Below, one piece after another: positions 15,573 through 24,928 of a stretch of 64,000 bases of DNA (the first letter of the stretch is position 1; each line of letters starts with the position of its first letter). A model generated the notes under the pieces. The model was given only the letters and a program-made list of their open reading frames with translations. It ran no database searches and was not told where the DNA came from. The DNA comes from an uncultured Acetatifactor sp. (GTDB lineage Bacteria > Bacillota > Clostridia > Lachnospirales > Lachnospiraceae). The translations under genes and the position numbers were made by a program. Location of the stretch: assembly GCA_934402315.1 (NCBI GenBank), contig CAKRTS010000012.1:44341-108340 (forward strand). Direction: 5' to 3'.

Positions 15573-18206
15573 CTAATCTCTTTTTATTTTTACCCACAAT
15601 GCTGCATCATCCAGATCGCCGCAGACAATGGCCTCTCCGATTCTCAGTCTTGGAATAATTCCAACCTGCTCTTCGGACAATGACATACTTGCCGCCACCT
15701 CCGCCGCATCATCCGCCGCGGTCAGCCGATGAATGATTTTGTAATTCGTATTTTTTATTGCGTCCGGTATCAGTCTGGTCGGCACCTGATCCACGATAAT
15801 CAGACCCTGTCCGTAGCTGCGGATTTCCGACAGAATATTGGTAAACATCTCCGCCGATACCTTCTGGGGATTACCGCTTCCGCCGATGTCCATTTCCGGT
15901 TTTTGCAACAGATTGTGCGCCTCTTCAATCAGGGTTAAATGCAACAGCTTATTTTCATTTGCCTTCGCCCTGTAGGCAGCGTCATAGCTGAACGCCGAAT
16001 TCCGGTACTCGTAAAGAGCCACAACGAGGAACGACATAAGCATTGCCTTGTCCTTTGTTCCGATCATCCGGCTTAAATTAATCACTGTTTTATGGTTGAA
16101 CAACCGGTCGTAATCCACCGATTTGCGCACATTCAGAATACTTCCTCTCTTCCCGCGCACCAGATAGTTAAAGCGGGTGTCCAGAGCCGCCGCAATGTCA
16201 TTCTGGACCTTCTTATCATAATTGCGCTCTTCCAACACCTTTCTTGCCACGGCAAGCAGACCGTCAAGCTTCGGATATTCCATTTTCTGATCTGTCGATT
16301 CCTTCTGGAAATCCTCTCCGAAATATTGGCTCATAAAGCGGTAAACCGTCTCGTCGATCAGCACCGGCAGGACATCCGAAGAGGGAATGCTGGCGTTAAT
16401 AATGGTTACCACCTGCTCATAGCGGGACATCAGGTCGACGGGGGCGCCCTTGATCGCTGCCGGTTCAAACGGGTTAATCTTCAGCTTGCGCATCCGGTAA
16501 CCGTCCAATTCCTCAACTCCCGGCATGTAGATGTCGTATTTCCTTTCCTCCTTTTCCGCCTCGGACAACGTGGTATCTTCATCGATCCGCTTGTTATATG
16601 CAATCGCCCAGCGCACATAGTCATCCTTAGCCGGCTCGATAATCAGGCTGGGAATTTTTCTGGCATCCGCCTCCGCCAGAAATTTCTTACAGGTAGTCGA
16701 TTTTCCGCTTCCGGTACAGCCTGCTACCAGCGCGTGACGCACCAGCGCATCCGGATTCATGCGGTAAAGCTTATTCTGCACAATTCCCATATCCATGATA
16801 TGCCCGATCTCCATGGCATCCCTGCCCACCTGCTCGGCAGGGTTTGTGGCAAAGCGCACCGCCGTCTTGGAAAAGCGGATACCCGGCACATCCTTTCGAG
16901 GCAGCGCCGTCGCAATGGCAAGCTCCTCCGTGTTTAACGGCGTACTGATATAGTTAAAGCACTCTCCGAAGGGATGCTTTACCTTAAACGGCAGCAGCTG
17001 AAAATCCTTTACCAGCCGCAGTCCCTGCTCCCCGTGCAGAAGATTTGCCCGCACAGGCTCTATGTAGCTGTTTTCTCCGGCATAGACAGATTTCAGAATG
17101 CCAAGCACTGTCCGCACATCATTGTCTGTCCGCGCCAGCACATAGACACCCGTATTCCAGAATCCAAGATTCCGTCCGCGGCGCATACGGTCTTCATAGA
17201 TTTCCAAGGCATTTTCTATGTATTGTGCCGACTTATTCAGCCAGTCTACGGATATACTCTGCCCCTGATTTGCAGACTGGCTTTTACTCATGCTTGTACT
17301 AATGCCAGTGCCTTGTATTTTAATAGGACGAGCCTTGCCATGTGCGCCATCAAGCGTTCCTAATTTCAATGACGCTTCCACAGTGGAGCTCTGCGATGCC
17401 GACACCCCGGCATTTCTGCCTGCCACGGTTTTTACCATGGAATGTACCGCTTCGGTCTGTCTGCGCACACGATGGATAATTTCGTTCAGTTCTCTCTCCT
17501 CAATGGGCTGGGAGACTACCATGACCGCATAATCCGTTCCCTCGTTGGCTTCCCCTTTAAATCCAAAGGCAAGCGCATCCATCGTCTGCGCCTCCTCACC
17601 CCTGCCATGCTCTCTGGGGGAAGGCACGCCCGTGATGGTACCGTAGGAGCAAAATTCCTCCAGCCGCTCCGTTATCAGGGAATTACTGTCCGCTTCACTG
17701 AGGCTCTCCACCTCCATCCCGGGAATCGCCGCGCTGGTTGCCTGCTTAACCTGCCGGATCGCCTGCTCCGCATCCATTCCGTTCTCCCCTGTTGTGACAC
17801 CGAAATAGATACCGGTTCCGCCATCCATCCGGAGAAGCAGAAAGACAAAGCGGTTGCCCCAGACATTGAAGGTTGCCAGTGCATTCTGCCAGTAAGACAG
17901 CAGATCCAGAAGCTGCCCGCCCGTCGGGTTTACCGGAATGCGTAAAAGCTGAAGCCATGTAACCTTCTGTAACACCATTTTTGACTCATCATATTTCATG
18001 TTCTGATTCAGTCCATACAGATAAATTCTCTCTAAATCGCTTTCTATCGCACCAAGTCTCGGCTGAATCTGGCTGACAAGCATTTTCCTTCCATTCTCCA
18101 TGGAAGCGGCATTTTCTATTTCATCCGGCAGGGTCTGCTGCATCAAATCCATTCGCTTTGTCATGCCATTAGCAGGAATATTTTTCTTTTTATTTTGATT
18201 TGCCAT
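15573..18206 (-). CDS. HerA/FtsK-superfamily ATP-binding protein (877 residues)
   Basis: A motor ATPase whose C-terminal half is a HerA/VirB4-type RecA fold: Walker A GCTGSGKST at about 496-504, then PSLIIEPAKDDY, Walker B LLHLTLIEEAH around 754-763 and a sensor segment GLIIVDQVPTRL near 801. The end, KIIHRLTAADDAAEVAASM...GEAIVCGD, is typical of HerA proteins. The N-terminal about 480 residues are a large separate region with no motif I recognise; a Ser/Gln-rich linker sits near 265-320. HerA-like ATPases pump DNA or drive secretion, and several defence systems use them; none of the known partners (NurA, Sir2, DUF4297) is adjacent. It overlaps the upstream coiled-coil gene by 17 bp. Function unknown. 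Confidence 0.85.
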   Translation of the reverse strand: MANQNKKKNIPANGMTKRMDLMQQTLPDEIENAASMENGRKMLVSQIQPRLGAIESDLERIYLYGLNQNMKYDESKMVLQKVTWLQLLRIPVNPTGGQLLDLLSYWQNALATFNVWGNRFVFLLLRMDGGTGIYFGVTTGENGMDAEQAIRQVKQATSAAIPGMEVESLSEADSNSLITERLEEFCSYGTITGVPSPREHGRGEEAQTMDALAFGFKGEANEGTDYAVMVVSQPIEERELNEIIHRVRRQTEAVHSMVKTVAGRNAGVSASQSSTVEASLKLGTLDGAHGKARPIKIQGTGISTSMSKSQSANQGQSISVDWLNKSAQYIENALEIYEDRMRRGRNLGFWNTGVYVLARTDNDVRTVLGILKSVYAGENSYIEPVRANLLHGEQGLRLVKDFQLLPFKVKHPFGECFNYISTPLNTEELAIATALPRKDVPGIRFSKTAVRFATNPAEQVGRDAMEIGHIMDMGIVQNKLYRMNPDALVRHALVAGCTGSGKSTTCKKFLAEADARKIPSLIIEPAKDDYVRWAIAYNKRIDEDTTLSEAEKEERKYDIYMPGVEELDGYRMRKLKINPFEPAAIKGAPVDLMSRYEQVVTIINASIPSSDVLPVLIDETVYRFMSQYFGEDFQKESTDQKMEYPKLDGLLAVARKVLEERNYDKKVQNDIAAALDTRFNYLVRGKRGSILNVRKSVDYDRLFNHKTVINLSRMIGTKDKAMLMSFLVVALYEYRNSAFSYDAAYRAKANENKLLHLTLIEEAHNLLQKPEMDIGGSGNPQKVSAEMFTNILSEIRSYGQGLIIVDQVPTRLIPDAIKNTNYKIIHRLTAADDAAEVAASMSLSEEQVGIIPRLRIGEAIVCGDLDDAALWVKIKRD

Positions 18207-18855
18207 TCTTTTTCTTTAGCTCTCCTTCTAATTCATCCTTTTCTGTTTTGCTAGTCTGCAGATCTTGATTAAGTACCTTAATTAAATTCTTGATGCCTAT
18301 ACTCAAATTACCCAGCAAATCGAGTCTCTCCTGCACTGCATTTCTCTCCAATTCCTGTCTCTCCGCCAGTTCTCTTCGGAAACCTTTGAGCTCTCTGATG
18401 CACATTATCTTTTTTTCATCAAAAATTTTCTGTTTTTCTAACTGTAAAATTCTTTTTTCTGTTTTGGCCTCTTTGGCTTTTTTGCCTCCCACGACCCCAG
18501 CGACCGTACCCACAGCGGCTGTGCCAGCCGCTGCTGCAAGAGTCACAGGAAACATACCTGCTGCAAGACTTGTAGACAGAATAAGAGGTATCGCTGACCC
18601 CAGGTGCAACACACCCGCTACTCCCGCTGCTCCTGCTGCCGTTCCCGCAACCCCTGCTGTCACTCCCGCAACACCCTTACCTATAGCCGCGGCTTTTTGC
18701 TTCCGTATTTCTTTATCAATTGCCATTGCCAGTGGGCTATCCTGCAATACCATCTGTTCATTATTTAATGCCTCTTCCACCGCTGTTCTAAATTGGTTCA
18801 TCTTCGCGTCCAAGGCTTCTTCTTTTTCATAAATATAATTATATTTTTTCTTCAC
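18190..18855 (-). CDS. Coiled-coil protein with central Gly/Ala-rich membrane hairpin, first gene of HerA operon
   Basis: 221 residues from GTG 18855. The N-terminal about 55 residues are helical and charged. The centre (about 57-127) is extremely Gly/Ala-rich and hydrophobic, with repeated GxxxG-like spacing (GVAGVTAGVAGTAAG; AAAAGTAAVGTVAGVVGG), enough for two to four membrane passes. The C-terminal about 90 residues are a long Glu/Lys/Arg coiled coil (EKRILQLEKQKIFDEKK) ending in a basic tail. A plausible membrane anchor for the ATPase encoded next. No family is recognised. Confidence 0.75.
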   Translation of the reverse strand: MKKKYNYIYEKEEALDAKMNQFRTAVEEALNNEQMVLQDSPLAMAIDKEIRKQKAAAIGKGVAGVTAGVAGTAAGAAGVAGVLHLGSAIPLILSTSLAAGMFPVTLAAAAGTAAVGTVAGVVGGKKAKEAKTEKRILQLEKQKIFDEKKIMCIRELKGFRRELAERQELERNAVQERLDLLGNLSIGIKNLIKVLNQDLQTSKTEKDELEGELKKKNGKSK

Positions 18856-18929
18856 CTTTCCGTTTCTCCCGTTTATCTATTATTTTTCGACGGACTCTTC
18901 ATCCATACAGCTTCCCATAGTATCTGAAA

Positions 18930-18965
18930 AGCCCACATATCTGCCTCACGGCAGAAATGTGGGCT
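18930..18965 (-). terminator. Terminator after LysM protein gene
   Basis: agcccacatatctgcc pairs with ggcagaaatgtgggct; the minus-strand copy is followed by TTTTCAG. It separates the LysM gene from the HerA operon, which therefore needs its own promoter in 18856-18930. Confidence 0.8.
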
Positions 18966-18971
18966 CCCGCT

Positions 18972-21623
18972 CTAGTTCACATTCAGTTTCTGTCCCGGAT
19001 AAATCAGGTTCGGATTTTTCACCTGCGGATTCTTCTGGAGCAGCTCCGCAACCGAGAGATGATTCCGGCGCGCAATGCGGCTGAGCGTGTCTCCCGCCTT
19101 CACCGTATAGACACTTCCGGAAAACCATTCCTTCTCTGTCGGCTTTACCGCTGTCACGGTCACGGCATACTCCCCGCCCTGCTTCAGCGCAAGCATCGCC
19201 TGTCCGTTCTCCGTAATCTTGAAGGAACCGCAGTATTCCAGCTGCTTTCTGCCCGCATGATAGCGGTAGAAATTCGCATAGCTTCCTGCATTTTCGGAAC
19301 CCATATTCACATGCAGATTTACCGGCACAGCAAAGCTTCCGGTATCTCTGACCTCAAACTGTCTGTATGTCACAGCCTGCTTCGCCAGAAGAACCTCGTT
19401 CGGAATCTGTCTTGCCTTGCTGTCTGCTGTCAGGTCAAGCACCTGCAGTCCCGAAAGATTTGTGTCATTCAGATCCTTTCCGCTGACGCTCAGGGCAATT
19501 CCATCTCCCTGCTGTATTGCCAGCGTAACATCCGTTCCCTTCAATGCCTGCAGCACATCCGAAGGAATTCTCGTCTCACCGTATGCGCGCACATTGACAT
19601 TTTTATCCTTCAGCTGCAGATTGCCCAGCATGCCCTTGACATTTGACCACACGATAGGTGCCGCTGATGCAGAAGCGGTGTTCTGCGCCGGTGCGGGTGT
19701 CGCGGTCGGTGCAGGGCTCTCTGAAGGCGCAGGACTCTCCGAAGGCGCAGGACTCTCCGAAGGCGCAGGGCTCTCCGAAGGTGCAGGGCTCTCTGAAGGT
19801 GCAGGGCTTTCCGAAGGTGTGGATGTCTCCGGCTCTGCAAATACAAAGTTGCTGAAATGCGTCACCGTAAAGGTCACGGTTCCCTTTTCCCTGTCAATAT
19901 AGAGCAAACCATTTGCAGCATTCATGATCTCCTTGACTGTGCCGTCCTCATTCAGATGCAGTAATACAAATTTATTTGCATCCACTCCCGCGGGCAGCGG
20001 AAGCGTCACTGTCACGGGAACCGTCAGCTCCCCTGACACACCGCTCAGGCTGATGCCAAGCGGAACCAGCTTGTGGTACCTCGTCTCTCCCTTATATACG
20101 TCCTCGCTGACATCGGTAATCTTCAGCGTGATGCTCGTACTTCCCTCTGCAGCATTCAGCACTGCTCCGGTGACGCCTACCTTATCTGCGTCGATCTTCC
20201 CGGAGGTAACCTCCTTCACAACACTCACACCGGAAAGCTTCTCCACAGCCTCCACCAGATCTCTGGTCGCGGGAGTTGTCTGCATACCCACTCTCAGGGT
20301 GTTGGCATCCATTTCTGCCAGTCCCTTCTTTAACGCATCCGCAATTTCCTTCTTCTCCTCGTCCGTCTTCTGGCTGCAAAGCTCGTTCAGGCTCTCCGAG
20401 GTAACCTGATCCACCTGCTCCACGCCAAGCTCTTTCAGTACCTCACTCAGCTTTGTCTCCACATCCTCTGTCGTCTTAGACGGATCATAAACCGGCGTAT
20501 AAATCCATTCGCTGTTCGCCTGTTCATCCATGTCGGGACTGATAACCCGGATTGCCGCACAGTAAACATAACCGGTTTGCTTCATGCTACTGCTAAAATT
20601 GTGACTGCCTTTTGTTCCCTGTGCTAATGTTCTGGCTCCTGTGCCTGTACCACCACCCTTTAACCACCATTCTCCTGTTGCAGAAGCTGCAGATCGGTCC
20701 CTCACTTGGACTTGATACTCGCATCCTTCATCCGGCAGTTCAAAATTGACGACACCTGTTTTTTCTTCGTCCCACTCTATGGAAACCGGCTTTGTCATAC
20801 GTTCCTCGGGTGCCACATATGTGTCATCCAGGACAAGTGGTCTGGAAAGGGCATTGTCCGCCCAAAGAATGATCTTGAATGGTCCTGAATACCGCTCCAA
20901 CGATGTCCTTGCGTCAATGCAGCCTTTGTTTGTTGCATATCTTATGCGGTAATATGGTTCAGCCGCCGAAGCTACCTGCCATGCCCCACCACCTTCAAAT
21001 TTAGTATAATATTTTTCATCAATGGTATATTTTATATAGCCTCCCTCAAGCCGCAGATCTTCAACCGGCATCACATCACCATTGACCAGTTCAATATCCA
21101 TGTTGTCAAAAAAGCACATTAAATTATAGCTTTTCTTCGCTGCCGCCATCTTAAAATCAGAAGACCCCCACTTTCCTGCCGCCACATAATTTCCGTTTGC
21201 ATCCACATACCACAAAGAGAGATATTCGGTCTCTCCATCCATACTGATAGAGTCGTAATCAAAATTTGCACTGATTTCCGAAACCTTCTCATCCAGAACC
21301 GTCCCTTCGGCTAAAATCTTCTCCTTGCTGGCACTATAAGACTCCTGCCAGCTGTAGGCGAGGCGGTACTTGTCCGATGGATTCGTAACCTGAAGCGTGA
21401 GAAGCCTGTTTCCAATGTCATACCTTATCGGTAAAACGGTTGCATCCTCCTGTACTTCTATGACTGTCTCCCCCGAATCGTTACCTGTTACAGAACCGTT
21501 ACCGTCTGAAACTGTCTGCACCTGTTCCTGCTCCGCATGGGACACAAGCACGGTTCCATCCGCAATGCCGCCAAATGCCAGAACTGCTGCCAGCGTCATT
21601 GCCATAAATGATCGTTTTCTCAT
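18972..21623 (-). CDS. Secreted LysM-domain cell-wall protein
   Basis: 883 residues with an N-terminal signal peptide (MRKRSFMAMTLAAVLAFGG, cleavage near VSHAEQ). The next about 330 residues look like beta-rich extracellular domains, followed by a helical segment (TKLSEVLKELGVEQVDQ) and another beta domain. A low-complexity linker of six Pro-Ser-Glu-Ser-Pro-Ala repeats leads to a further domain and a C-terminal LysM motif (YTVKAGDTLSRIARRNHLS...NPNLIYPGQKL, last about 46 residues) that binds peptidoglycan. The protein is probably held on the wall by LysM alone; there is no sortase motif. AAGGAGG precedes ATG 21623. Substrate or enzymatic role is not apparent. It is flanked by terminators, so it is monocistronic. 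Confidence 0.88.
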   Translation of the reverse strand: MRKRSFMAMTLAAVLAFGGIADGTVLVSHAEQEQVQTVSDGNGSVTGNDSGETVIEVQEDATVLPIRYDIGNRLLTLQVTNPSDKYRLAYSWQESYSASKEKILAEGTVLDEKVSEISANFDYDSISMDGETEYLSLWYVDANGNYVAAGKWGSSDFKMAAAKKSYNLMCFFDNMDIELVNGDVMPVEDLRLEGGYIKYTIDEKYYTKFEGGGAWQVASAAEPYYRIRYATNKGCIDARTSLERYSGPFKIILWADNALSRPLVLDDTYVAPEERMTKPVSIEWDEEKTGVVNFELPDEGCEYQVQVRDRSAASATGEWWLKGGGTGTGARTLAQGTKGSHNFSSSMKQTGYVYCAAIRVISPDMDEQANSEWIYTPVYDPSKTTEDVETKLSEVLKELGVEQVDQVTSESLNELCSQKTDEEKKEIADALKKGLAEMDANTLRVGMQTTPATRDLVEAVEKLSGVSVVKEVTSGKIDADKVGVTGAVLNAAEGSTSITLKITDVSEDVYKGETRYHKLVPLGISLSGVSGELTVPVTVTLPLPAGVDANKFVLLHLNEDGTVKEIMNAANGLLYIDREKGTVTFTVTHFSNFVFAEPETSTPSESPAPSESPAPSESPAPSESPAPSESPAPSESPAPTATPAPAQNTASASAAPIVWSNVKGMLGNLQLKDKNVNVRAYGETRIPSDVLQALKGTDVTLAIQQGDGIALSVSGKDLNDTNLSGLQVLDLTADSKARQIPNEVLLAKQAVTYRQFEVRDTGSFAVPVNLHVNMGSENAGSYANFYRYHAGRKQLEYCGSFKITENGQAMLALKQGGEYAVTVTAVKPTEKEWFSGSVYTVKAGDTLSRIARRNHLSVAELLQKNPQVKNPNLIYPGQKLNVN
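19711..19818 (-). repeat. Six 18-bp tandem repeats encoding PSESPA linker
   Basis: Six consecutive near-identical 18-bp units (consensus gcagggctctccgaaggc on the plus strand) encode the Pro/Ser-rich linker of the LysM protein. Copy number is likely to vary between strains by slippage. Confidence 0.9.
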
Positions 21624-21884
21624 TTCTGTTCCTCCTTATTTTGTTGCTCAATACCAGAAAATGTCTGTATTGCCAACTCATGATAACAATTATAACTTAT
21701 ATTTTTACAGTTTTCAACAATATTTTGTGCCAAATATATTTGATTATGTAAATACTTGACTGCAAATTGGTAAAATATATGTTCTGTTGTTATATTTATA
21801 TTGCTTGTACTTGTGAACTATCTTTTCCATGTTTCGTATAATGAAGTTGTGCAGTATAACAAAAGGAATGAAGGGATCGCAGCT

Positions 21885-22223
21885 TTGGAAAATCGAATCA
21901 AAGAGCTCCGTCAGGAAAAAAGGATTACGCAATTGCAATTAAGCATAAAACTGGGTGTCACGCAGGAGACGATCAGTGCGTATGAGCACAACCGCCACCT
22001 GCCCAGTCTTTCCGCGCTTATGACAATGTCTGAAATTTTTGATGCCAGCATGGATTACATTATGGGTTTATCCAATGTTCGCCCCATCGCCACAGAAAAA
22101 AAGGACAATCTTGAGGATGCTTCCCAACAGATTGCCCTTCTTAATTATTATAAAAAGCTAGGTACCAAAAATAAGGCATGTCTCCTTGCCTACGCGCAGG
22201 GTCTCTACGACTCCCAGTCATAA
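21885..22223 (+). CDS. XRE-family helix-turn-helix regulator
   Basis: A 112-residue DNA-binding protein. HTH: IKELRQEKRITQLQLSIKLGVTQETISAYEHNRHLPSLSALMTMSEIF, followed by DASMDYIMGLS, the standard XRE-like N-terminal domain. The C-terminal about 45 residues form a short helical dimerisation-like tail. I start it at TTG 21885 with AAGGGA upstream, because a TATAAT at 21837-21842 places transcription initiation downstream of the earlier in-frame codons. The gene is more AT-rich than its neighbours. It is isolated, facing away from the LysM gene, and its target is unknown; autoregulation or control of the divergent LysM gene is possible. Confidence 0.85.
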   Translation: MENRIKELRQEKRITQLQLSIKLGVTQETISAYEHNRHLPSLSALMTMSEIFDASMDYIMGLSNVRPIATEKKDNLEDASQQIALLNYYKKLGTKNKACLLAYAQGLYDSQS

Positions 22224-22338
22224 CCTGTCCATGTCCTCACCTGCCCCCTCCTCCCTACCGATATGCATGAAAAAGGACACCGCCCCCGGACGCTGCCCCA
22301 AATTCTTTTCCCAATTCTATTTTCGCTTCTATTCCCCC

Positions 22339-23060
22339 TTATGCTTCCTTCAGCCAGCCCTCCACGGTCTCAACGCTCTCTCCCACCGCCTGCGCAATCT
22401 GCTCCATAGGAATCTGCAACTTGAGCATCCTCACCGCAGTGTTCTGCTTTTCCTGTTGAATGCCCTGCTCAAACTCTTCCTTTCGGATCATCTGCTCACG
22501 CTTCTCCCATGTGTAATCCAGATGCGTCATCTTCTTCACCTCATCCTTCCTGTCCCTGAAAAAGTCCTCCAATACATGATTTTCGATACAGTCCTCTATC
22601 GCACGGTCCACCGCTTCTTCCAGTCCCCTATCTTCCTTCCGGTAGGTTCTCACCTTCTCCACGAAATAGGTATAGCCCTCCAGCACGGCAGATCTCTCCT
22701 TCAACGGCCGGTTGTTGTCCGGGTTGATGTTGTACACCCTGCATCTTACCTCAATCCCCGGCTCGTCCGTCTTATGGCAGAATGCCTCGGACAGCCTCAT
22801 TTCCTCGTATTCCGGTCTCTTTTCCGTCCCATTATAAAATACCACAAAATGCGGCGTGGGGATCTGTATCCGCTTTCTGCTGAACAAGTCCAGGTTCTTC
22901 CGCCTCAGCCAGTCTTCCAGGGTATTTACATAATAGATCGCACTTCTGAGTGGCATGTTGGGATTGTAGGTAGACTGGTGTTCGTAGAAGCTCATTTTCA
23001 TATCAATCAGAAACGAAGCATCATTCCGTATCGACAGGGAAATCCCCCGCTTCAGACACA
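22339..23060 (-). pseudogene. Rpn-family nuclease/transposase remnant, 5' end missing
   Basis: The C-terminal part of an Rpn (PD-(D/E)XK, 'recombination-promoting nuclease') protein. Recognisable homology starts around RGISLSIRNDASFLIDMKMSFYEHQS and runs through LPRSK-type core residues to KLQIPMEQIAQAVGESVETVEGWLKEA. The normal N-terminus is absent: upstream codons are the transcription terminator of the adjacent nhaC gene, and the frame then runs into nhaC itself. From VRCRVYNINPDNN to EQMIRKEEFE it is nearly identical to the Rpn gene at 63398-64000, so the two are recent paralogues. The catalytic core is partial and the gene lacks its own start, so it is probably not functional. Confidence 0.75.
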
Positions 23061-23072
23061 CATTGTGTAAAA

Positions 23073-23119
23073 GAAAAAATGCTTCCAAGGAAAGGGTAGC
23101 ATCCCCGAAGCATTTTTTC
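23073..23119 (-). terminator. Terminator after nhaC
   Basis: A perfect 13-bp stem gaaaaaatgcttc / gaagcattttttc with a 21-base loop. It is A/U-flanked on both sides, so it can act in both directions. Confidence 0.85.
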
Positions 23120-23177
23120 AACTGTTTTTTATACATTTGCTTTATTTTTATTACAATTGCTTCACCTTTAGTTCTGT

Positions 23178-24812
23178 TCAGGCCTTCTCCCCGGTCATGA
23201 GCTTTCTCGTGACAAGCAGTGTACCGATCATCAGAACGATTGCTATCGGCAGAACAATAACCGCATTCGGAATCAGTCCCGCAATGAGATAGCTCACAAA
23301 GCTGACTCCTGCAACCGTAAACGCATAGGGCAGCTGTGTCGAGACATGGGTCACATGGTCGCACTGTGCTCCGGCACTCGCCATAATCGTCGTATCGGAG
23401 ATCGGTGAGCAGTGGTCTCCGCAGACCGCTCCTGCCATGCAGGCGCTGACGCAGACGACACCGAGCGGGTCAGTCAGCGGGAAGACTCCCAGCGTAATCG
23501 GAATCAGAATGCCGAAGGTTCCCCAGCTCGTTCCGGTCGCGAAAGCGAGGAACGTTGCGATCAGGAACACAATAGCGGGCAGGAATACCTGGAAGCCGCC
23601 TGCCGAACTCTTTACAACCTCCTCCACGAACTGCCTTGCGCCGAGGCTGTCAGTCATTGCCTTTAAGCTCCATGCCAGCGTCAGAATCAGAATCGCCGGA
23701 ACCATGGACTTAAAGCCCTCAGGGATACACTCTGCCATATCCTTAAAAGACATCACTCGGCGGAGCAGATAGTAAATCATCGTAATTACGAGCGTGACCG
23801 CAGAACCGAGCATCAGACCCTCTGAGGCATCCGAGTTGGAAAAGGCTTTGACAAAGTTCACTCCCTCGAAGAATCCGCCGGAGTAGATCATGCCAACCAC
23901 GCAGGCAACAATGAGCACCGCAATCGGAAGCACCAGATCAATCACCTTGCCCTTCGGATTTTCTTTTTCCGAAGCTGCATCTGCCATCTTCTTCATGCCC
24001 GAGAAAATATCACCCTTCTCAGCAGCGTTTTTCTCGTGCTTTGCCATCGGGCCATAGTCCAGATTCGTCAGCGCGAGGAAAATCATCATGACAATTGTAA
24101 GCAGCGCGTAGAAATTAAACGGAATCGCACAGATAAAGAGATACAGGCCGTTTCCGTCCTCCACATAGGAAGAAACAGCGGCTGCCCATGAGGAAACCGG
24201 CGCAATAATACAGACCGGTGCCGCCGTCGCATCAATGAGATATGCCAGCTTCGCCCTTGAGATCTTACTCTTGTCAGAGACCGGACGCATGACGGAGCCA
24301 ACCGTCAGGCAGTTGAAATAGTCATCAATAAAAATCAGTACACCGAGAGCTATCGTTGCCAGCTGTGCTCCCGCCCTCGTCTTAATGCGCTTTGCCGCCC
24401 ATCTTCCGAAAGCTGCAGAACCGCCCGCCTTGTTCATCAGCATCACCATGACACCCAGAATGACAAGGAAAACCAGGATACCGACATTGTAGGAGTCTGC
24501 CAGAGACGCTACGATACCCTCGTTGAAGGCATGTGTCAGCGTGCCTTCAAAATTAAAATTGGAATAGAGCAGACCGCCCACGATGACTCCCACGAACAGC
24601 GAAGAGTAAACCTCCTTCGTAATCAGTGCCAGTCCTATAGCGATCACCGGGGGCAGCAGTGACCAGATCGTCTGGTAAAATCTGGACACCGTCTCTGCCG
24701 CCTCCCCTGCCTCTTCGGCATACGCCGTGATTCCCGGAAGCATGATAAGCATACATCCGACAGCCAGCGCAAGCAGCCACCTGCCTGCTTTCATCTCTTT
24801 TGTTTTTCTCAT
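23178..24812 (-). CDS. Na+/H+ antiporter, NhaC family
   Basis: A 544-residue polytopic membrane protein that exchanges sodium for protons, or possibly an amino-acid pair as some NhaC relatives do. It opens with a signal-like hydrophobic segment (WLLALAVGCMLIMLPGITAYA), then about 11 membrane segments. NhaC hallmarks include VLIFIDDYFNCLTVGSVMRPVSDK, LIDATAAPVCIIAPVSSWAA, FATGTSWGTFGILIP and CGDHCSPISDTTIMASAGA, the latter carrying conserved polar residues in the ion path. AGAGG lies six bases before ATG 24812. Not obviously in an operon with the MMPL partner gene upstream (116-bp gap). Confidence 0.93.
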   Translation of the reverse strand: MRKTKEMKAGRWLLALAVGCMLIMLPGITAYAEEAGEAAETVSRFYQTIWSLLPPVIAIGLALITKEVYSSLFVGVIVGGLLYSNFNFEGTLTHAFNEGIVASLADSYNVGILVFLVILGVMVMLMNKAGGSAAFGRWAAKRIKTRAGAQLATIALGVLIFIDDYFNCLTVGSVMRPVSDKSKISRAKLAYLIDATAAPVCIIAPVSSWAAAVSSYVEDGNGLYLFICAIPFNFYALLTIVMMIFLALTNLDYGPMAKHEKNAAEKGDIFSGMKKMADAASEKENPKGKVIDLVLPIAVLIVACVVGMIYSGGFFEGVNFVKAFSNSDASEGLMLGSAVTLVITMIYYLLRRVMSFKDMAECIPEGFKSMVPAILILTLAWSLKAMTDSLGARQFVEEVVKSSAGGFQVFLPAIVFLIATFLAFATGTSWGTFGILIPITLGVFPLTDPLGVVCVSACMAGAVCGDHCSPISDTTIMASAGAQCDHVTHVSTQLPYAFTVAGVSFVSYLIAGLIPNAVIVLPIAIVLMIGTLLVTRKLMTGEKA

Positions 24813-24928
24813 GATAAACCTCTTTCCCGCGCAAGCTTTTACGTTTTTTCATGAGAAATATACCACAAGCGCCGGAGATTTACAGGCACTTTATCAATTT
24901 ACCAGTAAAAAGTGCTAAAGAATCTTTT

